A DNA stretch of 64,000 nt from Pseudomonas mendocina (GCF_900636545.1 NZ_LR134290.1:2542001-2606000); one strand, 5' to 3'; shown: positions 40,571 to 50,594, counted from the stretch's first letter. Notes: a model not told the origin generated them from the letters alone. A program made the numbers and translations.

Positions 40571-40754
40571 GCTGCCGCCTCCCAACGTCTCCGGTAGCGC
40601 TGTCGGGACACAACGAAAAGACCATGACACCACCTCGCAACTGGCATGAGTCATTGGATACCTGGCAGGTGCCGGTCATTCGAGCAAATTTTCTCTGAAC
40701 CGCAGGCCTCGCGGGCGGCCACAACTGTATGGACCTGTGCGGAGGAAATTCGAG

Positions 40755-40979
40755 ATGTCCGGTGAACTCAGTCTGCTATTCATTGCGCTCGGCGTGATCG
40801 TCATCCTGCTCGACCTATGGGCCATCGTCAGCGTCTTCCGCAGCGACAAGGGGGTAGAGACGAAAGCCCTGTGGTCGCTGCTGATCGTGCTGTTCCCGGT
40901 ACTGGGATTGGGCCTGTGGGGCCTGTTCGGACCGCGAGGCATGAGCCCGCCGCCGTCCTCGCCGGAGCACAGCAAGTAA
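40755..40979 (+). CDS. PLDc_N-type small membrane protein
   Basis: 74 residues from the ATG at 40755 behind GGAGGAAA. Two hydrophobic helices (residues about 5-27 and 38-58) with WAIVSVFRSDKG and LFPVLGLGLWGLFG between and after them fit the cardiolipin synthase N-terminal (PLDc_N) domain as a stand-alone protein. Such peptides are often near stress genes in Pseudomonas; the function is unknown. Confidence 0.8.
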   Translation: MSGELSLLFIALGVIVILLDLWAIVSVFRSDKGVETKALWSLLIVLFPVLGLGLWGLFGPRGMSPPPSSPEHSK

Positions 40980-41078
40980 CGACGGCGACCTGCAGAGAAC
41001 AGGAGGATGAGATGAACGTTGAGACTGCCTCGGCGCTGGCCATACGTGCTGGCAATGGTCGGTACGGAGACGAGCACC

Positions 41079-41939
41079 ATGCCTAGGGCCATCTGGAAAG
41101 GCGCCATCAGTTTCGGTCTGGTTCATATCCCCGTTGCCCTGGTGACCGCAACGTCGACCCAGGGCGTGGACTTCGACTGGCTGGACAAGCGCAGCATGGA
41201 GCCGGTCGGTTACAAGCGGGTGAACAAGGTCACCGGCAAGGAAGTGAGCAAGGAAAACATCGTCAAGGGCGTGGCCTACGAGAAAGGCCGCTACGTGGTG
41301 ATCAGCGAAGAAGAGATTCGCGAAGCGCACCCCAAGTCGACGCAGACCATCGATATCTTCGCTTTCGTCGACAGCGCGCAGATTCCCCTGCAGCACATCG
41401 ACAAGCCGTATTACCTGGCCCCGGATCGACGGGGTGAGAAAGTCTATGCGCTGCTGCGCGAAGCGCTGAGCAGCACCAACAAGGTGGCCCTGGCTCATGT
41501 GGTGCTGCACACCCGCCAGCACCTTGCGGCCCTGATGCCGATCGACTCGGCAATGGTGCTGGTAATCCTGCGCTGGCCGAGCGAGGTGCGTGGGCTGGAC
41601 ACGCTGGAACTGGATGATTCGGTGACCAAGCCCAAGCTGGCCAAAAGCGAGCTGGACATGGCCAAGCGCCTGATCAAGGACATGAGCGCCGACTGGCAGC
41701 CTGAGGAGTATCAGGACAGCTTCCAGGACCGCATCATGGCGCTGGTGGAGAAGAAGGCCAAGGCCGGCAAGATCGAGAACGTCGAGCGCGTCGAAGGCGA
41801 GGAGGAGCGGCGCAGTGCCGATGTCATCGACCTGACCGAACTGCTCAAACGCAGCCTGGGCGGCAAGCCCGACAGCAAGGCGAAAGCCAAGCCCAAGGCC
41901 AGCACGCCCCGCAAGAGCCCCAAGACTGCACGCAAATAA
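41079..41939 (+). CDS. ku: Non-homologous end-joining protein Ku
   Basis: 286 residues from the ATG at 41079 (MPRAIWKGAISFGLVHIPVAL), the canonical bacterial Ku start; upstream in-frame codons to 41019 are excluded. The Ku beta-barrel core covers about 1-210, followed by a Lys/Pro/Ala-rich DNA-binding tail (AKPKASTPRKSPKTARK). The homodimer threads DNA ends and recruits LigD, encoded 15 bp downstream. Confidence 0.97.
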   Translation: MPRAIWKGAISFGLVHIPVALVTATSTQGVDFDWLDKRSMEPVGYKRVNKVTGKEVSKENIVKGVAYEKGRYVVISEEEIREAHPKSTQTIDIFAFVDSAQIPLQHIDKPYYLAPDRRGEKVYALLREALSSTNKVALAHVVLHTRQHLAALMPIDSAMVLVILRWPSEVRGLDTLELDDSVTKPKLAKSELDMAKRLIKDMSADWQPEEYQDSFQDRIMALVEKKAKAGKIENVERVEGEEERRSADVIDLTELLKRSLGGKPDSKAKAKPKASTPRKSPKTARK

Positions 41940-41954
41940 GCCGGGATACCGACC

Positions 41955-44495
41955 ATGGCCAGAGCGCAGAGCGAATACAACCGCAAACGCAATTTCGAGC
42001 AGACCAGCGAACCGCGCGAACAACCGCGCGAACAACCGCGCAAGCGCCGCAGCAAGGCCGGTGCGCTGCGTTTCGTGGTGCAGAAGCACGATGCGCGCCG
42101 CCTGCACTACGACTTTCGCCTGGAGCTGGACGGCACTCTGAAGAGCTGGGCGGTGCCCAAGGGGCCGAGCCTGGACCCGACGCAAAAGCGCCTGGCGGTG
42201 CACGTCGAAGACCATCCGCTGGATTACGCCAGCTTCGAAGGCAGCATCGCCGAAGGCAACTATGGCGCCGGCGATGTGATCGTCTGGGACCATGGTATCT
42301 GGCAGCCGCAGGGCGACCCGACGGCTGCCTACCAGGCCGGCAAGCTCAAGTTCACTCTGGTGGGCGAGAAACTTTCCGGGGACTGGACGCTGGTGCGCAC
42401 TCGTCTGCGCGGCAGTGGCGACAAGGAGCAGTGGCTACTGATCAAGGAACGCGACGACATCGCGCGCCCCGGCGACGAGTACGACATCGTCGAGGCGCAG
42501 CCGCAAAGCGTGATCAGCGGCGCGCTGGTGGGAGGCCCAAGCAAGGTGGCCAAGCGCAAGGCATCGACGAAACCCGCAAAAAGTCGCAAGGCCCAGACGG
42601 AGTTCCCCGACAGCCTAGCGCCGCAGCTGGCGACCCTAGCCGAGCGTCCGCCCGAAGGCGACTGGCTGTATGAGGTGAAGTTCGACGGTTATCGCATCCT
42701 GGCGCGGGTGCGCGGCGATGAGGTGCGTCTGTTCACCCGCAATGGCCATGACTGGACGGAGCGCCTGCCGCAGCAGGCCAAGGCTCTGGCCAAGCTGGGC
42801 CTGAGCGATAGCTGGCTGGACGGAGAGGTCGTGGCGCTCAATGAGCAAGGCCTGCCGGATTTCCAGCAACTGCAGAATGCCTTCGATATCGGCCGCAGTC
42901 ACGATCTCATCTACTACCTGTTCGATGCGCCGTTTCTCAACGGCGAAGACATGCGCGAGGTGCCCCTGGAGACTCGGCGCGGCAAACTCAAGACTGCATT
43001 GGGCAGCACGCGGCGCAGCCCGCTGCGTTTTTCGGAGGCTTTTACCGCCCATCACAGGGACATCGTCGAGAGCGCCTGCGCCATGTCGCTGGAAGGCGTC
43101 ATCGGCAAGCGCTCGGGCAGCCTTTACGTGTCGCGCCGCAGCGCGGACTGGATCAAGCTCAAATGCCGTCTGCGCCAGGAGTTCGTCATCGTCGGCTACA
43201 CCAAGCCGCAGGGCAGTCGCAGCGGCTTTGGCGCGCTGCTGTTGGCGGTGAACGAGGCGGGCGGGCTGCGCTATGCCGGGCGGGTCGGCACCGGCTTCGG
43301 GGAAGCCTCGCTCAAGGCCCTGCATGAGCAGTTGCGCAAGCTGGGGCGAGACGAGTCGCCACTCGAGCGGAAACTGACCGCTGCCCTGGCCCGCGGTGTG
43401 AGCTGGGTTGAGCCGCAACTGGTCGGCGAGGTCGAGTTCGCCGAATGGACGCGTGAAGGCATCGTGCGCCAGGCCAGCTTCATCGCCTTGCGCAGTGACA
43501 AGCCGGCGGCGCAGATCGTTCGTGAGCATCCGCGCATGCCGGAAGCTGCAACAGAGAAACAGACAAGGAAAGCCGAAAGTTCGCGCAAGTCATCCGCCAA
43601 GCCGGTAGTGGCCGGGGTGCCGATCAGCAATCCGCAACGGGTGATCGACCCGGACAGCGGCACCACGAAACTGCAGCTCGCCCAGTTCTATGCGGATATC
43701 GCCGCATGGTTGCTGCCGTACCTGCGCAACCGGCCAGTCTCGCTGGTGCGGGCGCCGGACGGGGTAGAGGGGGAACAATTCTTCCAGAAGCATGCCGAGC
43801 GCCTGGCAATCCCCAACATCAAGCATCTCGATCCCAAGCTGGATCCCGGACACGCGCGCCTCATGGAAATCGACAGTGTGCCAGCCCTGGTCGGTGCAGC
43901 GCAGATGGGCTGCATCGAGTTCCACCGCTGGGGCGCTACCAGCGACCGCATCGAAACGCCCGATCATTTCGTGCTCGATCTCGACCCGGACCCGGCGCTG
44001 CCGTGGCGCAGCATGCTGGAGGCGACCCGTCTGACCCTGAGCGTGCTCGACGAACTGGGTCTGCAGGCCTTTATCAAGACCAGCGGTGGCAAAGGCATGC
44101 ACATCATCGTGCCGCTTGCCCGGCACGCCGGCTGGGATACGGTCAAGGGCTTCGCCAAGGCCCTGGCGCAGTTCATGGCCAGGCAGCTACCCGAGCGATT
44201 CACCGCGACGTCGGGGCCGAAGAATCGGGTGGGGAAAATCTTCATCGACTATCTGCGCAACGGCCGTGGCGCCAGTACGGTGTCGGCCTACTCGGTGCGC
44301 GCGCGGCCCGGCCTGCCGGTGTCGGTGCCGGTCGCCCGGGACGAGCTGGATGGCCTGCGCAGCGCCCAGCAGTGGACGCTCGCCAATCTGCAGCAGCGCC
44401 TCGATGGGCTGCGCCAGGACCCCTGGGCCGGCTACGCCAACCGTCAGCGCCTGAGCCGCGCCATGTGGGACAGACTCGGCGCCGAGCCGCCATGA
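41955..44495 (+). CDS. ligD: ATP-dependent DNA ligase LigD (phosphoesterase-ligase-polymerase)
   Basis: 846 residues with the Pseudomonas domain order. The 3'-phosphoesterase is at about 35-190 (FVVQKHDARRLHYDFRLEL). The ligase follows, with adenylated Lys242 in YEVKFDGYRIL, then its OB domain. The primase-polymerase starts at about 555 (ISNPQRVIDPDSG; LDLDPDPALPW holds metal-binding Asp residues). Together with Ku this is a full two-component NHEJ system, usually used in stationary phase. Ku-LigD share a transcript. Confidence 0.97.
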   Translation: MARAQSEYNRKRNFEQTSEPREQPREQPRKRRSKAGALRFVVQKHDARRLHYDFRLELDGTLKSWAVPKGPSLDPTQKRLAVHVEDHPLDYASFEGSIAEGNYGAGDVIVWDHGIWQPQGDPTAAYQAGKLKFTLVGEKLSGDWTLVRTRLRGSGDKEQWLLIKERDDIARPGDEYDIVEAQPQSVISGALVGGPSKVAKRKASTKPAKSRKAQTEFPDSLAPQLATLAERPPEGDWLYEVKFDGYRILARVRGDEVRLFTRNGHDWTERLPQQAKALAKLGLSDSWLDGEVVALNEQGLPDFQQLQNAFDIGRSHDLIYYLFDAPFLNGEDMREVPLETRRGKLKTALGSTRRSPLRFSEAFTAHHRDIVESACAMSLEGVIGKRSGSLYVSRRSADWIKLKCRLRQEFVIVGYTKPQGSRSGFGALLLAVNEAGGLRYAGRVGTGFGEASLKALHEQLRKLGRDESPLERKLTAALARGVSWVEPQLVGEVEFAEWTREGIVRQASFIALRSDKPAAQIVREHPRMPEAATEKQTRKAESSRKSSAKPVVAGVPISNPQRVIDPDSGTTKLQLAQFYADIAAWLLPYLRNRPVSLVRAPDGVEGEQFFQKHAERLAIPNIKHLDPKLDPGHARLMEIDSVPALVGAAQMGCIEFHRWGATSDRIETPDHFVLDLDPDPALPWRSMLEATRLTLSVLDELGLQAFIKTSGGKGMHIIVPLARHAGWDTVKGFAKALAQFMARQLPERFTATSGPKNRVGKIFIDYLRNGRGASTVSAYSVRARPGLPVSVPVARDELDGLRSAQQWTLANLQQRLDGLRQDPWAGYANRQRLSRAMWDRLGAEPP

Positions 44496-44504
44496 GCAGC
44501 GCAG

Positions 44505-45479
44505 TCAGATCAGCAACAGAACCAGCAAGGCGGCGCAGGCGCCGAGCAGGGCGGTGACGCGGGCCGAACTCAAGGCCAAGGCGTGTCCACGCGATCTGCG
44601 GGTAAAGCGCCCCTGCACCTCGTGCAGGCCATCGACGCTGTGAAAGAGGTTGTCGCTTGTCGATTCCGGCTGGCCCTCGCTCAACTGGCCCTGCCAGGCG
44701 CGACGCGCCAGGAGCCGGTCGAGCAAGCCCGGAAAGAACAGCGTGCCGAGGATGGCCTTGAGCGTCGGCAGGCCGACCCACAGCTCCCTTGGCGGTGCGC
44801 TGGCGACGCTGAGAATGGCACGCGCCGCGACGCCGGGGTCATGGATGGGCGGCACGGGCTGCAGCCGTTGCCCCAGCTTGTTGCGGGCCCAGTCGAACTG
44901 AGGGGTATTGATCGCAGGAAGCTGCACCATGCAGACCTTGACCTCGCTGCGCTGGTGAATGAGTTCGCAGCGTAGCGAGTCGGTGAAGCCGCGCAGCGCG
45001 AACTTCGCGGCGCAATAGGCCGACTGCAAAGGAATGGCGCGATAGGCGAGTGCCGAACCGACCTGGATGATCACGCCTCGATTACGTGCGCGCATCAGGG
45101 GCAGCGCCGCCAGGGTGCCATGTACGGCGCCGAGGTAGGTCACCTCGGTAACGCGCCTGATCTCCTCCGGCGTCAACTGCTCGATCGCAGCGAACACCGT
45201 GACCAGCGCCGAATTGACCCAGACGTCGATGGGGCCGAGTTCGGCCTCGAAACGTTGCGCCGCCAGCGCCACGGCATTGGCATCGGCCACGTCCGCGCTG
45301 ATCGCCAGGGTCGGCGTGCCATAGACCTCCAGCTCCGATGTCGCCGCTGCCAGCCCCTCGTCGCTACGAGCCAGCAAGCCGACGGCATAGCCCGCGGCAG
45401 CGAAAGCATGCGCGGTGGCCCGGCCGACACCGGCGCTGGCCCCGCAGATCACCACCACGGGGCAATCGTCTTTTTTCAT
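44505..45479 (-). CDS. SDR-family oxidoreductase with C-terminal membrane anchor
   Basis: 324 residues. The Rossmann motif is VVVICGASAGVGRATAHAFA (residues 8-27), the catalytic Ser is in IIQVGSALAY and the Tyr-Lys pair is in YCAAKFAL. After the SDR core (about 1-250) comes a basic stretch and one hydrophobic helix (VTALLGACAALLVLLLI, 308-324) that probably anchors it in the inner membrane. Substrate unknown. Convergent with ligD, 9 bp apart. Confidence 0.88.
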   Translation of the reverse strand: MKKDDCPVVVICGASAGVGRATAHAFAAAGYAVGLLARSDEGLAAATSELEVYGTPTLAISADVADANAVALAAQRFEAELGPIDVWVNSALVTVFAAIEQLTPEEIRRVTEVTYLGAVHGTLAALPLMRARNRGVIIQVGSALAYRAIPLQSAYCAAKFALRGFTDSLRCELIHQRSEVKVCMVQLPAINTPQFDWARNKLGQRLQPVPPIHDPGVAARAILSVASAPPRELWVGLPTLKAILGTLFFPGLLDRLLARRAWQGQLSEGQPESTSDNLFHSVDGLHEVQGRFTRRSRGHALALSSARVTALLGACAALLVLLLI

Positions 45480-45495
45480 TCAAACAGCCTCAGGA

Positions 45496-47289
45496 TCACT
45501 TCTTGTGCTTACCCGGCAGCAGCGAACCGAACAATTGCTTGGCGGTTTGCGCAAGGATGCCGCGCTGGTCCGGGTCGACCTGCAGCAGGGTGGAGGCGAA
45601 CTGCTTGGCCTGCTCCAGGCTGATATGCGGCGGCAATGGTGGGACATCCGGGTCGGTGCGAAATTCCAGCAGCACCGGGCGATCTGCAGCGAGAGCCTGC
45701 TCCCAGGCCGGGCCGACATCCTCTTCACGCTCGATCAACAGGCCGAGCAGGCCAATGGAGTTGGCGAAGGTGTGGTAGGGCACGTCGGGGATATTCTGCG
45801 AAGCCTCGAATTTCGGGTCGCCTTCCATCACCCTCTGCTCCCAGGTGACCTGGTTGAGGTCCTGATTGTTGAACACTGCGAGCACCCATTGCGGGTTCTG
45901 CCACTCGCGCCAGTACTTGGCCACGGTGATCAGCTCAGCCAGGTTATTCATCTGCATGGCGCCGTCACCCACCAGGCCGACCACCGGACGGTCCGGGTGG
46001 GCGAACTTGGCGGCGATGGCGTAAGGCACCGCCGCGCCCATCGAGGCCAGGCCGCCGGACAGCGAGCAGAGCATGTCGCGGCGTATCTTCAGATCGCGGG
46101 CATACCAGTTGGCGCAGGAGCCGGAGTCGCAAGTGACCACGGCGCGCTCCGGCAGCCGCGGCGACAACTCGTAGACCACCCGCTGCGGGTTGATCGGGTT
46201 GGCCGAGACCATGGCGCGGCTTTCCAGCGTCTGGTCCCAGTCCCTGCGCCACGCCTCGATGGTGGTGCGCCAGCTGTCATCCTGCTTGGCCTCCAGCAGG
46301 GGCAGCAGGGCACGAAGGGTCTCGGCGGCATTGCCCTGCAGATTGACCTCCATTGGATAGCGCAGGCTGAGCATGTCCGGCTGGATGTCGATCTGCACGC
46401 CACGCGCATGTCCTTCTGCGGGCAGGAACTCGGAGTAGGGGAAGCCCGAGCCGATCATCAGCAGGGTGTCGCATTCCTCCATCATCTTGTAGCTCGGCAC
46501 CGTACCGAGCAGGCCGATGGAGCCGGTGACCCAAGGCAACTCGTCAGGCAGCACGGCCTTGCCCAGCAGCGCCTTGGCCACCCCGGCGCCGAGTTTCTGC
46601 GCCACTTCGAAGACCTCATCACTGGCATTCAGCGCCCCGGCGCCTACCAGTATGGCGACCTTGTTGCCGCTGTTGAGCACTTCGGCAGCGCGCTGCAGAT
46701 CCGCGTCATAGGGCACGACGCACGGGTGGCTGTAGCCGATGCCGCTGTGCACGGTGCCGTGCTTGTGCGCTGGCTCGGCGTACTCGGCCTCCTGCAGATC
46801 GTTGGGCAGGATGATCGCCGTCACCCGGCGCTCACCGATGGCGGTGCGGATGGCACGGTCGATCAGATGACGCACCTGCGCCGGTGCGCTGGCCTGCTGG
46901 ACGAAGGCGCCGGCGACGTCCTTGAACACCGAGACCAGGTCCAACTCCTGCTGGTAATGCCCGCCAAGCGCGGTGCGCGCCTGCTGTCCGGTTATCGCCA
47001 GCACCGGCATATGGTCCATGCGCGCATCGTAAAGGCCGGTGAGCAAATGGGTCGCGCCGGGGCCGGAGGTGGCGATACAAACCCCTAGCTCGCCGGAGAA
47101 CTTGGCATCTGCCGCAGCCATGAAGGCAGCCATTTCTTCGTGTCGGGCCTGGATGAACTTGATCTTCCCATCGGCCCGGCGAAGCGCCCCGAACACGCCG
47201 TTGATGCCATCGCCGGGGTAGCCATAAATGCGCCGAACGCCCCACTGGTAAAGCCGTTCGACGATGAAATCTCCGACTGTCGTGGTCAT
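45496..47289 (-). CDS. Thiamine-pyrophosphate-requiring enzyme (pyruvate oxidase/acetolactate synthase-like)
   Basis: 597 residues from the ATG at 47289 with GGAGG six bases before it; a GTG two codons earlier is less likely. The N-terminal PYR domain has YGYPGDGINGVFGAL and the catalytic Glu in QARHEEMAAF; a central Rossmann domain follows; the C-terminal PP domain has VGDGAMQMNNLAELITVAKY for Mg-TPP. It resembles PoxB-type enzymes but lacks a clearly recognisable PoxB membrane-binding tail, so the reaction is open. 16 bp upstream of the SDR on the same strand. Confidence 0.88.
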   Translation of the reverse strand: MTTTVGDFIVERLYQWGVRRIYGYPGDGINGVFGALRRADGKIKFIQARHEEMAAFMAAADAKFSGELGVCIATSGPGATHLLTGLYDARMDHMPVLAITGQQARTALGGHYQQELDLVSVFKDVAGAFVQQASAPAQVRHLIDRAIRTAIGERRVTAIILPNDLQEAEYAEPAHKHGTVHSGIGYSHPCVVPYDADLQRAAEVLNSGNKVAILVGAGALNASDEVFEVAQKLGAGVAKALLGKAVLPDELPWVTGSIGLLGTVPSYKMMEECDTLLMIGSGFPYSEFLPAEGHARGVQIDIQPDMLSLRYPMEVNLQGNAAETLRALLPLLEAKQDDSWRTTIEAWRRDWDQTLESRAMVSANPINPQRVVYELSPRLPERAVVTCDSGSCANWYARDLKIRRDMLCSLSGGLASMGAAVPYAIAAKFAHPDRPVVGLVGDGAMQMNNLAELITVAKYWREWQNPQWVLAVFNNQDLNQVTWEQRVMEGDPKFEASQNIPDVPYHTFANSIGLLGLLIEREEDVGPAWEQALAADRPVLLEFRTDPDVPPLPPHISLEQAKQFASTLLQVDPDQRGILAQTAKQLFGSLLPGKHKK

Positions 47290-47443
47290 CTGCACCCTCC
47301 GCTAGATCGAGTTTCGGCCAGACGAGGCAGCGGTAACCAGGCGGCTACCGCTGTCATGACCGCTGATTAGGGTGGACGTGAGGCAGCGGCGGAAGTTTCT
47401 ACTGTTTGACCTGCGGTCAGCGCGGGGCGCCCCAGGGCGGCGA

Positions 47444-48091
47444 TTATTGGTTGGGGTTGTCCAGGAACAGGATTTCCGTCTCCTGGCTGTACTCATAGGG
47501 CGTGGCCTCGATGTCCGGTGAGGAGTACTGGAGATTGCTGACCAGCAGCCCGACTCGCTTGCTGTTGGCGTCGCCCTCGAAGACATTGATGAACACCCTG
47601 TTACCCGAGCAGTCGCGCTCTACATAGGCGCCGCAGTTGCCGGAATTGTCGGATTCGCTTGCGCTGAACAGCGTTTTGACTGCCCAGCCATCGAACACCA
47701 CCAACGAATAGCTGCTCTCCGACGTACCTTGGCCCGAACCCGCGCCGCCAATGATCACCGCAGAATGGCTGGTGCTGTATTCGTCCAGGGTGCGAATCTG
47801 GTTGTACTGCCCGCCGAATTCGTCCAAAGGTCGTGCTTCGCCGATCTGGGGGCGTACCAGCAGGTAGCCGGCCCAGAAATTGCGCCCGGCGTTCTCGTAG
47901 GACACGGAAGCGAGATAGGCCTGCTCACCGCCCTTGAGGGTGATGGGCAGCAACTTGTCGATGCTCGGCCCCATTTCATTGATTTCCTCGGGTGACCAGG
48001 CGGCGATCTGAGTAGGCGACGGCGGCGTCGGGGGCGCGGCGAAGACGGTGGCGGCAGAACAGGCGAGGGCGGCGATAGCCAGTGAGCGCAT
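47444..48091 (-). CDS. Hypothetical secreted/periplasmic protein
   Basis: 215 residues from the ATG at 48091. Residues 1-18 are a signal peptide (MRSLAIAALACSAATVFA). The mature part begins with a Pro-rich segment, then alternating beta-like sequence, with Cys residues in GNCGAYVERDCSGNR that could form a disulfide. I do not recognise the family. The open frame runs far upstream antisense to ugd, but that part is a shadow. No obvious operon partner. Confidence 0.78.
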   Translation of the reverse strand: MRSLAIAALACSAATVFAAPPTPPSPTQIAAWSPEEINEMGPSIDKLLPITLKGGEQAYLASVSYENAGRNFWAGYLLVRPQIGEARPLDEFGGQYNQIRTLDEYSTSHSAVIIGGAGSGQGTSESSYSLVVFDGWAVKTLFSASESDNSGNCGAYVERDCSGNRVFINVFEGDANSKRVGLLVSNLQYSSPDIEATPYEYSQETEILFLDNPNQ

Positions 48092-48265
48092 GACGAGGTC
48101 CCTGTAGTCGGTTGGTTTCCAGCTGCCCGTGGAAGATACAAGCCGCCTGGAGCCAGCGCCAGTCGCGCGGCAGGGCTGGCGCTTGTCACCATTGCTTAGT
48201 CGTTTCGTCACATCACTGCCACCACGATTGGTTGCAATCGCAGCAAACGCCTGGAGGATACTGCG

Positions 48266-49627
48266 ATGCAGATATGCGTGATAGGAGCAGGGTACGTGGG
48301 GCTGGTGACGGCGACCTGCCTGGCCGAGATGGGCAACCAGGTGGTCTGCGTCGAGCGTGATCCGCAGCGCGTTGCGCAGCTTGCGCAAGGTGAGGTACCG
48401 ATCTACGAGCCGGGCCTGGAGGCGCTGCTCAGGGCGCAGCTGACGGCGGGGCAGCTCAGCTTCACCGCGCAGCTTCAGGCGGGAATCCGCCGCACCGAGG
48501 TCATTTTCATCGCGGTGGGCACGCCCAGTGGTGAGGACGGTTCGGCCGACCTGAGTCATGTACTGGCGGTTGCCGATGAGTTGGGGGAGCGGCTCGAGCA
48601 CGGATGCCTGGTCGTCGACAAGTCCACCGTGCCAGTGGGCACCGCCGAACGCGTCGAACAGCGCATCAACGCCGGCCTGGCCCGTCGAGGCAAGCGCGTG
48701 CGGGTGAGCGTTGCCAGCAACCCGGAATTCCTCAAGGAGGGCTCGGCGGTCGAAGACTTCATGCGCCCCGATCGGGTCATCGTCGGCTGTGATGACGAGC
48801 GCGGGCGTGAGCTGCTGCGCAGATTGTATGCGCCGTTCCTGCGCAATCACGACCGCCTGTTGTGCATGGGTGTGCGCGCGGCCGAGTTCAGCAAATATGC
48901 GGCCAACGCCTTCCTGGCCACCAAGATTTCCTTCATCAACGAGATGGCCGGTATCTGCGCGCGCCTTGGCGTCGATATCGAGGAGGTGCGTCGCGGCATC
49001 GGCAGCGACCGGCGCATCGGTACGCACTTCATCTATGCCGGCTGCGGCTATGGCGGCTCGTGCTTTCCCAAGGACGTCAAGGCGTTGATCCGCACCGCCG
49101 AGCACGAGGGTATCGAGCCGGGCATCCTGCGCGCGGTCGAGGCGCGCAATGCGCTGCAGAAAACGCTGCTGTTCCAGGCACTGCGCGAACACTTCGACGG
49201 CCACCTGCAGGGACGGGTCGTCGCACTCTGGGGCCTGGCGTTCAAGCCCGGTACCGATGATCTACGCGAGGCGCCCAGCCTGGTGCTGCTCGAGGCGCTA
49301 TTACTTGCCGGCGCCAGGGTGCAGGCCTGCGATCCGGCGGCTACGGCCGCCGTCGCGTCACGCTATCCGTCGGCCGTCGAGGCGGGGCAGCTGGTGCTCA
49401 GCGAGTCTCCCTATGCAGTCACCCAGGGTGCCGATGCGCTGGTACTGGTGACCGAGTGGAAGCAGTTTCGCCAGCCGGATTTCCCGCGCATTCGCGGTGC
49501 CATGCGCATGCCGGTGCTTTTCGATGGGCGCAATATCTATGACGCCGAACAACTGGCGGAATCGGGTTTTCTGTATCGGGGTATCGGTCGGCCTGCAAGC
49601 GGCAGTTGTAAGGCTAGCGCGGCTTGA
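48266..49627 (+). CDS. ugd: UDP-glucose 6-dehydrogenase
   Basis: 453 residues (MQICVIGAGYVGLVTATCLAE) with the NAD Rossmann motif GAGYVGL at 7-13 and catalytic Cys266 in YGGSCFPKD. It oxidises UDP-glucose twice to UDP-glucuronate for acidic polysaccharide or lipid A-related pathways. galU follows 42 bp later and makes its substrate, so the two form a UDP-glucuronate cassette. Confidence 0.96.
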   Translation: MQICVIGAGYVGLVTATCLAEMGNQVVCVERDPQRVAQLAQGEVPIYEPGLEALLRAQLTAGQLSFTAQLQAGIRRTEVIFIAVGTPSGEDGSADLSHVLAVADELGERLEHGCLVVDKSTVPVGTAERVEQRINAGLARRGKRVRVSVASNPEFLKEGSAVEDFMRPDRVIVGCDDERGRELLRRLYAPFLRNHDRLLCMGVRAAEFSKYAANAFLATKISFINEMAGICARLGVDIEEVRRGIGSDRRIGTHFIYAGCGYGGSCFPKDVKALIRTAEHEGIEPGILRAVEARNALQKTLLFQALREHFDGHLQGRVVALWGLAFKPGTDDLREAPSLVLLEALLLAGARVQACDPAATAAVASRYPSAVEAGQLVLSESPYAVTQGADALVLVTEWKQFRQPDFPRIRGAMRMPVLFDGRNIYDAEQLAESGFLYRGIGRPASGSCKASAA

Positions 49628-49669
49628 TAGACTGAGCAGGCATTCCAACCATCCCCATCTGGGAGTCCC

Positions 49670-50509
49670 ATGATCAAGAAATGCCTGTTCCCCGCTGCCG
49701 GTTACGGCACCCGCTTTTTGCCAGCGACCAAGGCAATGCCCAAGGAAATGCTTCCGGTGGTGAACAAGCCACTGATCCAGTACGGCGTCGAAGAGGCACT
49801 GGAAGCTGGCCTCGACCAGATTTCCATCGTCACCGGCCGTGGCAAGCGCGCACTGGAAGACCATTTCGACGTGAGCTATGAGCTCGAGCATCAGATCAAG
49901 GGCACCGACAAGGAAAAATACCTGGTTGGCATCCGTCGCCTGATCGACGAGTGCAGCTTCTCCTACACCCGTCAGGTCGAGATGAAAGGCCTGGGCCACG
50001 CCATCCTCTGCGGTCAGCCGCTGATCGGTGACGAACCCTTCGCCGTGGTTCTGGCCGACGACCTGTGCCTGAACCTCGAAGGCGACAGCGTACTGGCGCA
50101 GATGGTCAAGCTGTACAACCAGTTCCGCTGCTCCATCGTCGCGATCCAGGAAGTGCCGAGGGACGAAACCTCCAAGTACGGTGTGATCGCCGGCGAGATG
50201 ATCCGCGAGGACATCTACCGCGTCAGCAACATGGTGGAGAAGCCCAAGCCCGAGGATGCACCGTCGAACCTGGCGATCATCGGTCGCTACATCCTCACCC
50301 CGGACATCTTCGATCTGATCCGCAGCACGCCGCCGGGCAAGGGCGGTGAGATCCAGATCACCGACGCCCTGATGCGCCAGGCCCAGCAGGGCTGCGTGAT
50401 GGCATACAAGTTCAAGGGCCAGCGTTTCGACTGCGGTAGCGCCGAGGGTTACATCGACGCGACCAACTTCTGCTTCGAGAATCTGTACAAGACCGGCAAG
50501 GCGTTCTGA
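49670..50509 (+). CDS. galU: UTP-glucose-1-phosphate uridylyltransferase (copy 1)
   Basis: 279 residues, full length. The nucleotidyl-transferase signature FPAAGYGTRFLPATKAMPKE is at 7-26, with VEKPKPEDAPSNLAIIGRY in the sugar site. Makes UDP-glucose. Directly downstream of ugd. A second, closely similar copy lies at 54762-55625. Confidence 0.97.
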   Translation: MIKKCLFPAAGYGTRFLPATKAMPKEMLPVVNKPLIQYGVEEALEAGLDQISIVTGRGKRALEDHFDVSYELEHQIKGTDKEKYLVGIRRLIDECSFSYTRQVEMKGLGHAILCGQPLIGDEPFAVVLADDLCLNLEGDSVLAQMVKLYNQFRCSIVAIQEVPRDETSKYGVIAGEMIREDIYRVSNMVEKPKPEDAPSNLAIIGRYILTPDIFDLIRSTPPGKGGEIQITDALMRQAQQGCVMAYKFKGQRFDCGSAEGYIDATNFCFENLYKTGKAF

Positions 50510-50551
50510 TACGCCGCCAGGTCAGCGCCCGGGGTAATCCCCTCAGTTGAA

Positions 50552-50590
50552 AAAACGCCGCGATCGTCTTGCATGATCGCGGCGTTTTCA
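50552..50590 (+). terminator. Terminator of ugd-galU
   Basis: Perfect 14-bp arms AAAACGCCGCGATC (50552-50565) and GATCGCGGCGTTTT (50575-50588). Confidence 0.92.
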
Positions 50591-50594
50591 TTTA

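Noticed and set aside
48092..49204. Upstream extension of the 47444-48091 frame to 586 aa
   Set aside because: The added part is antisense to ugd. The ATG at 48091 gives a proper signal peptide, so the long form is not real.
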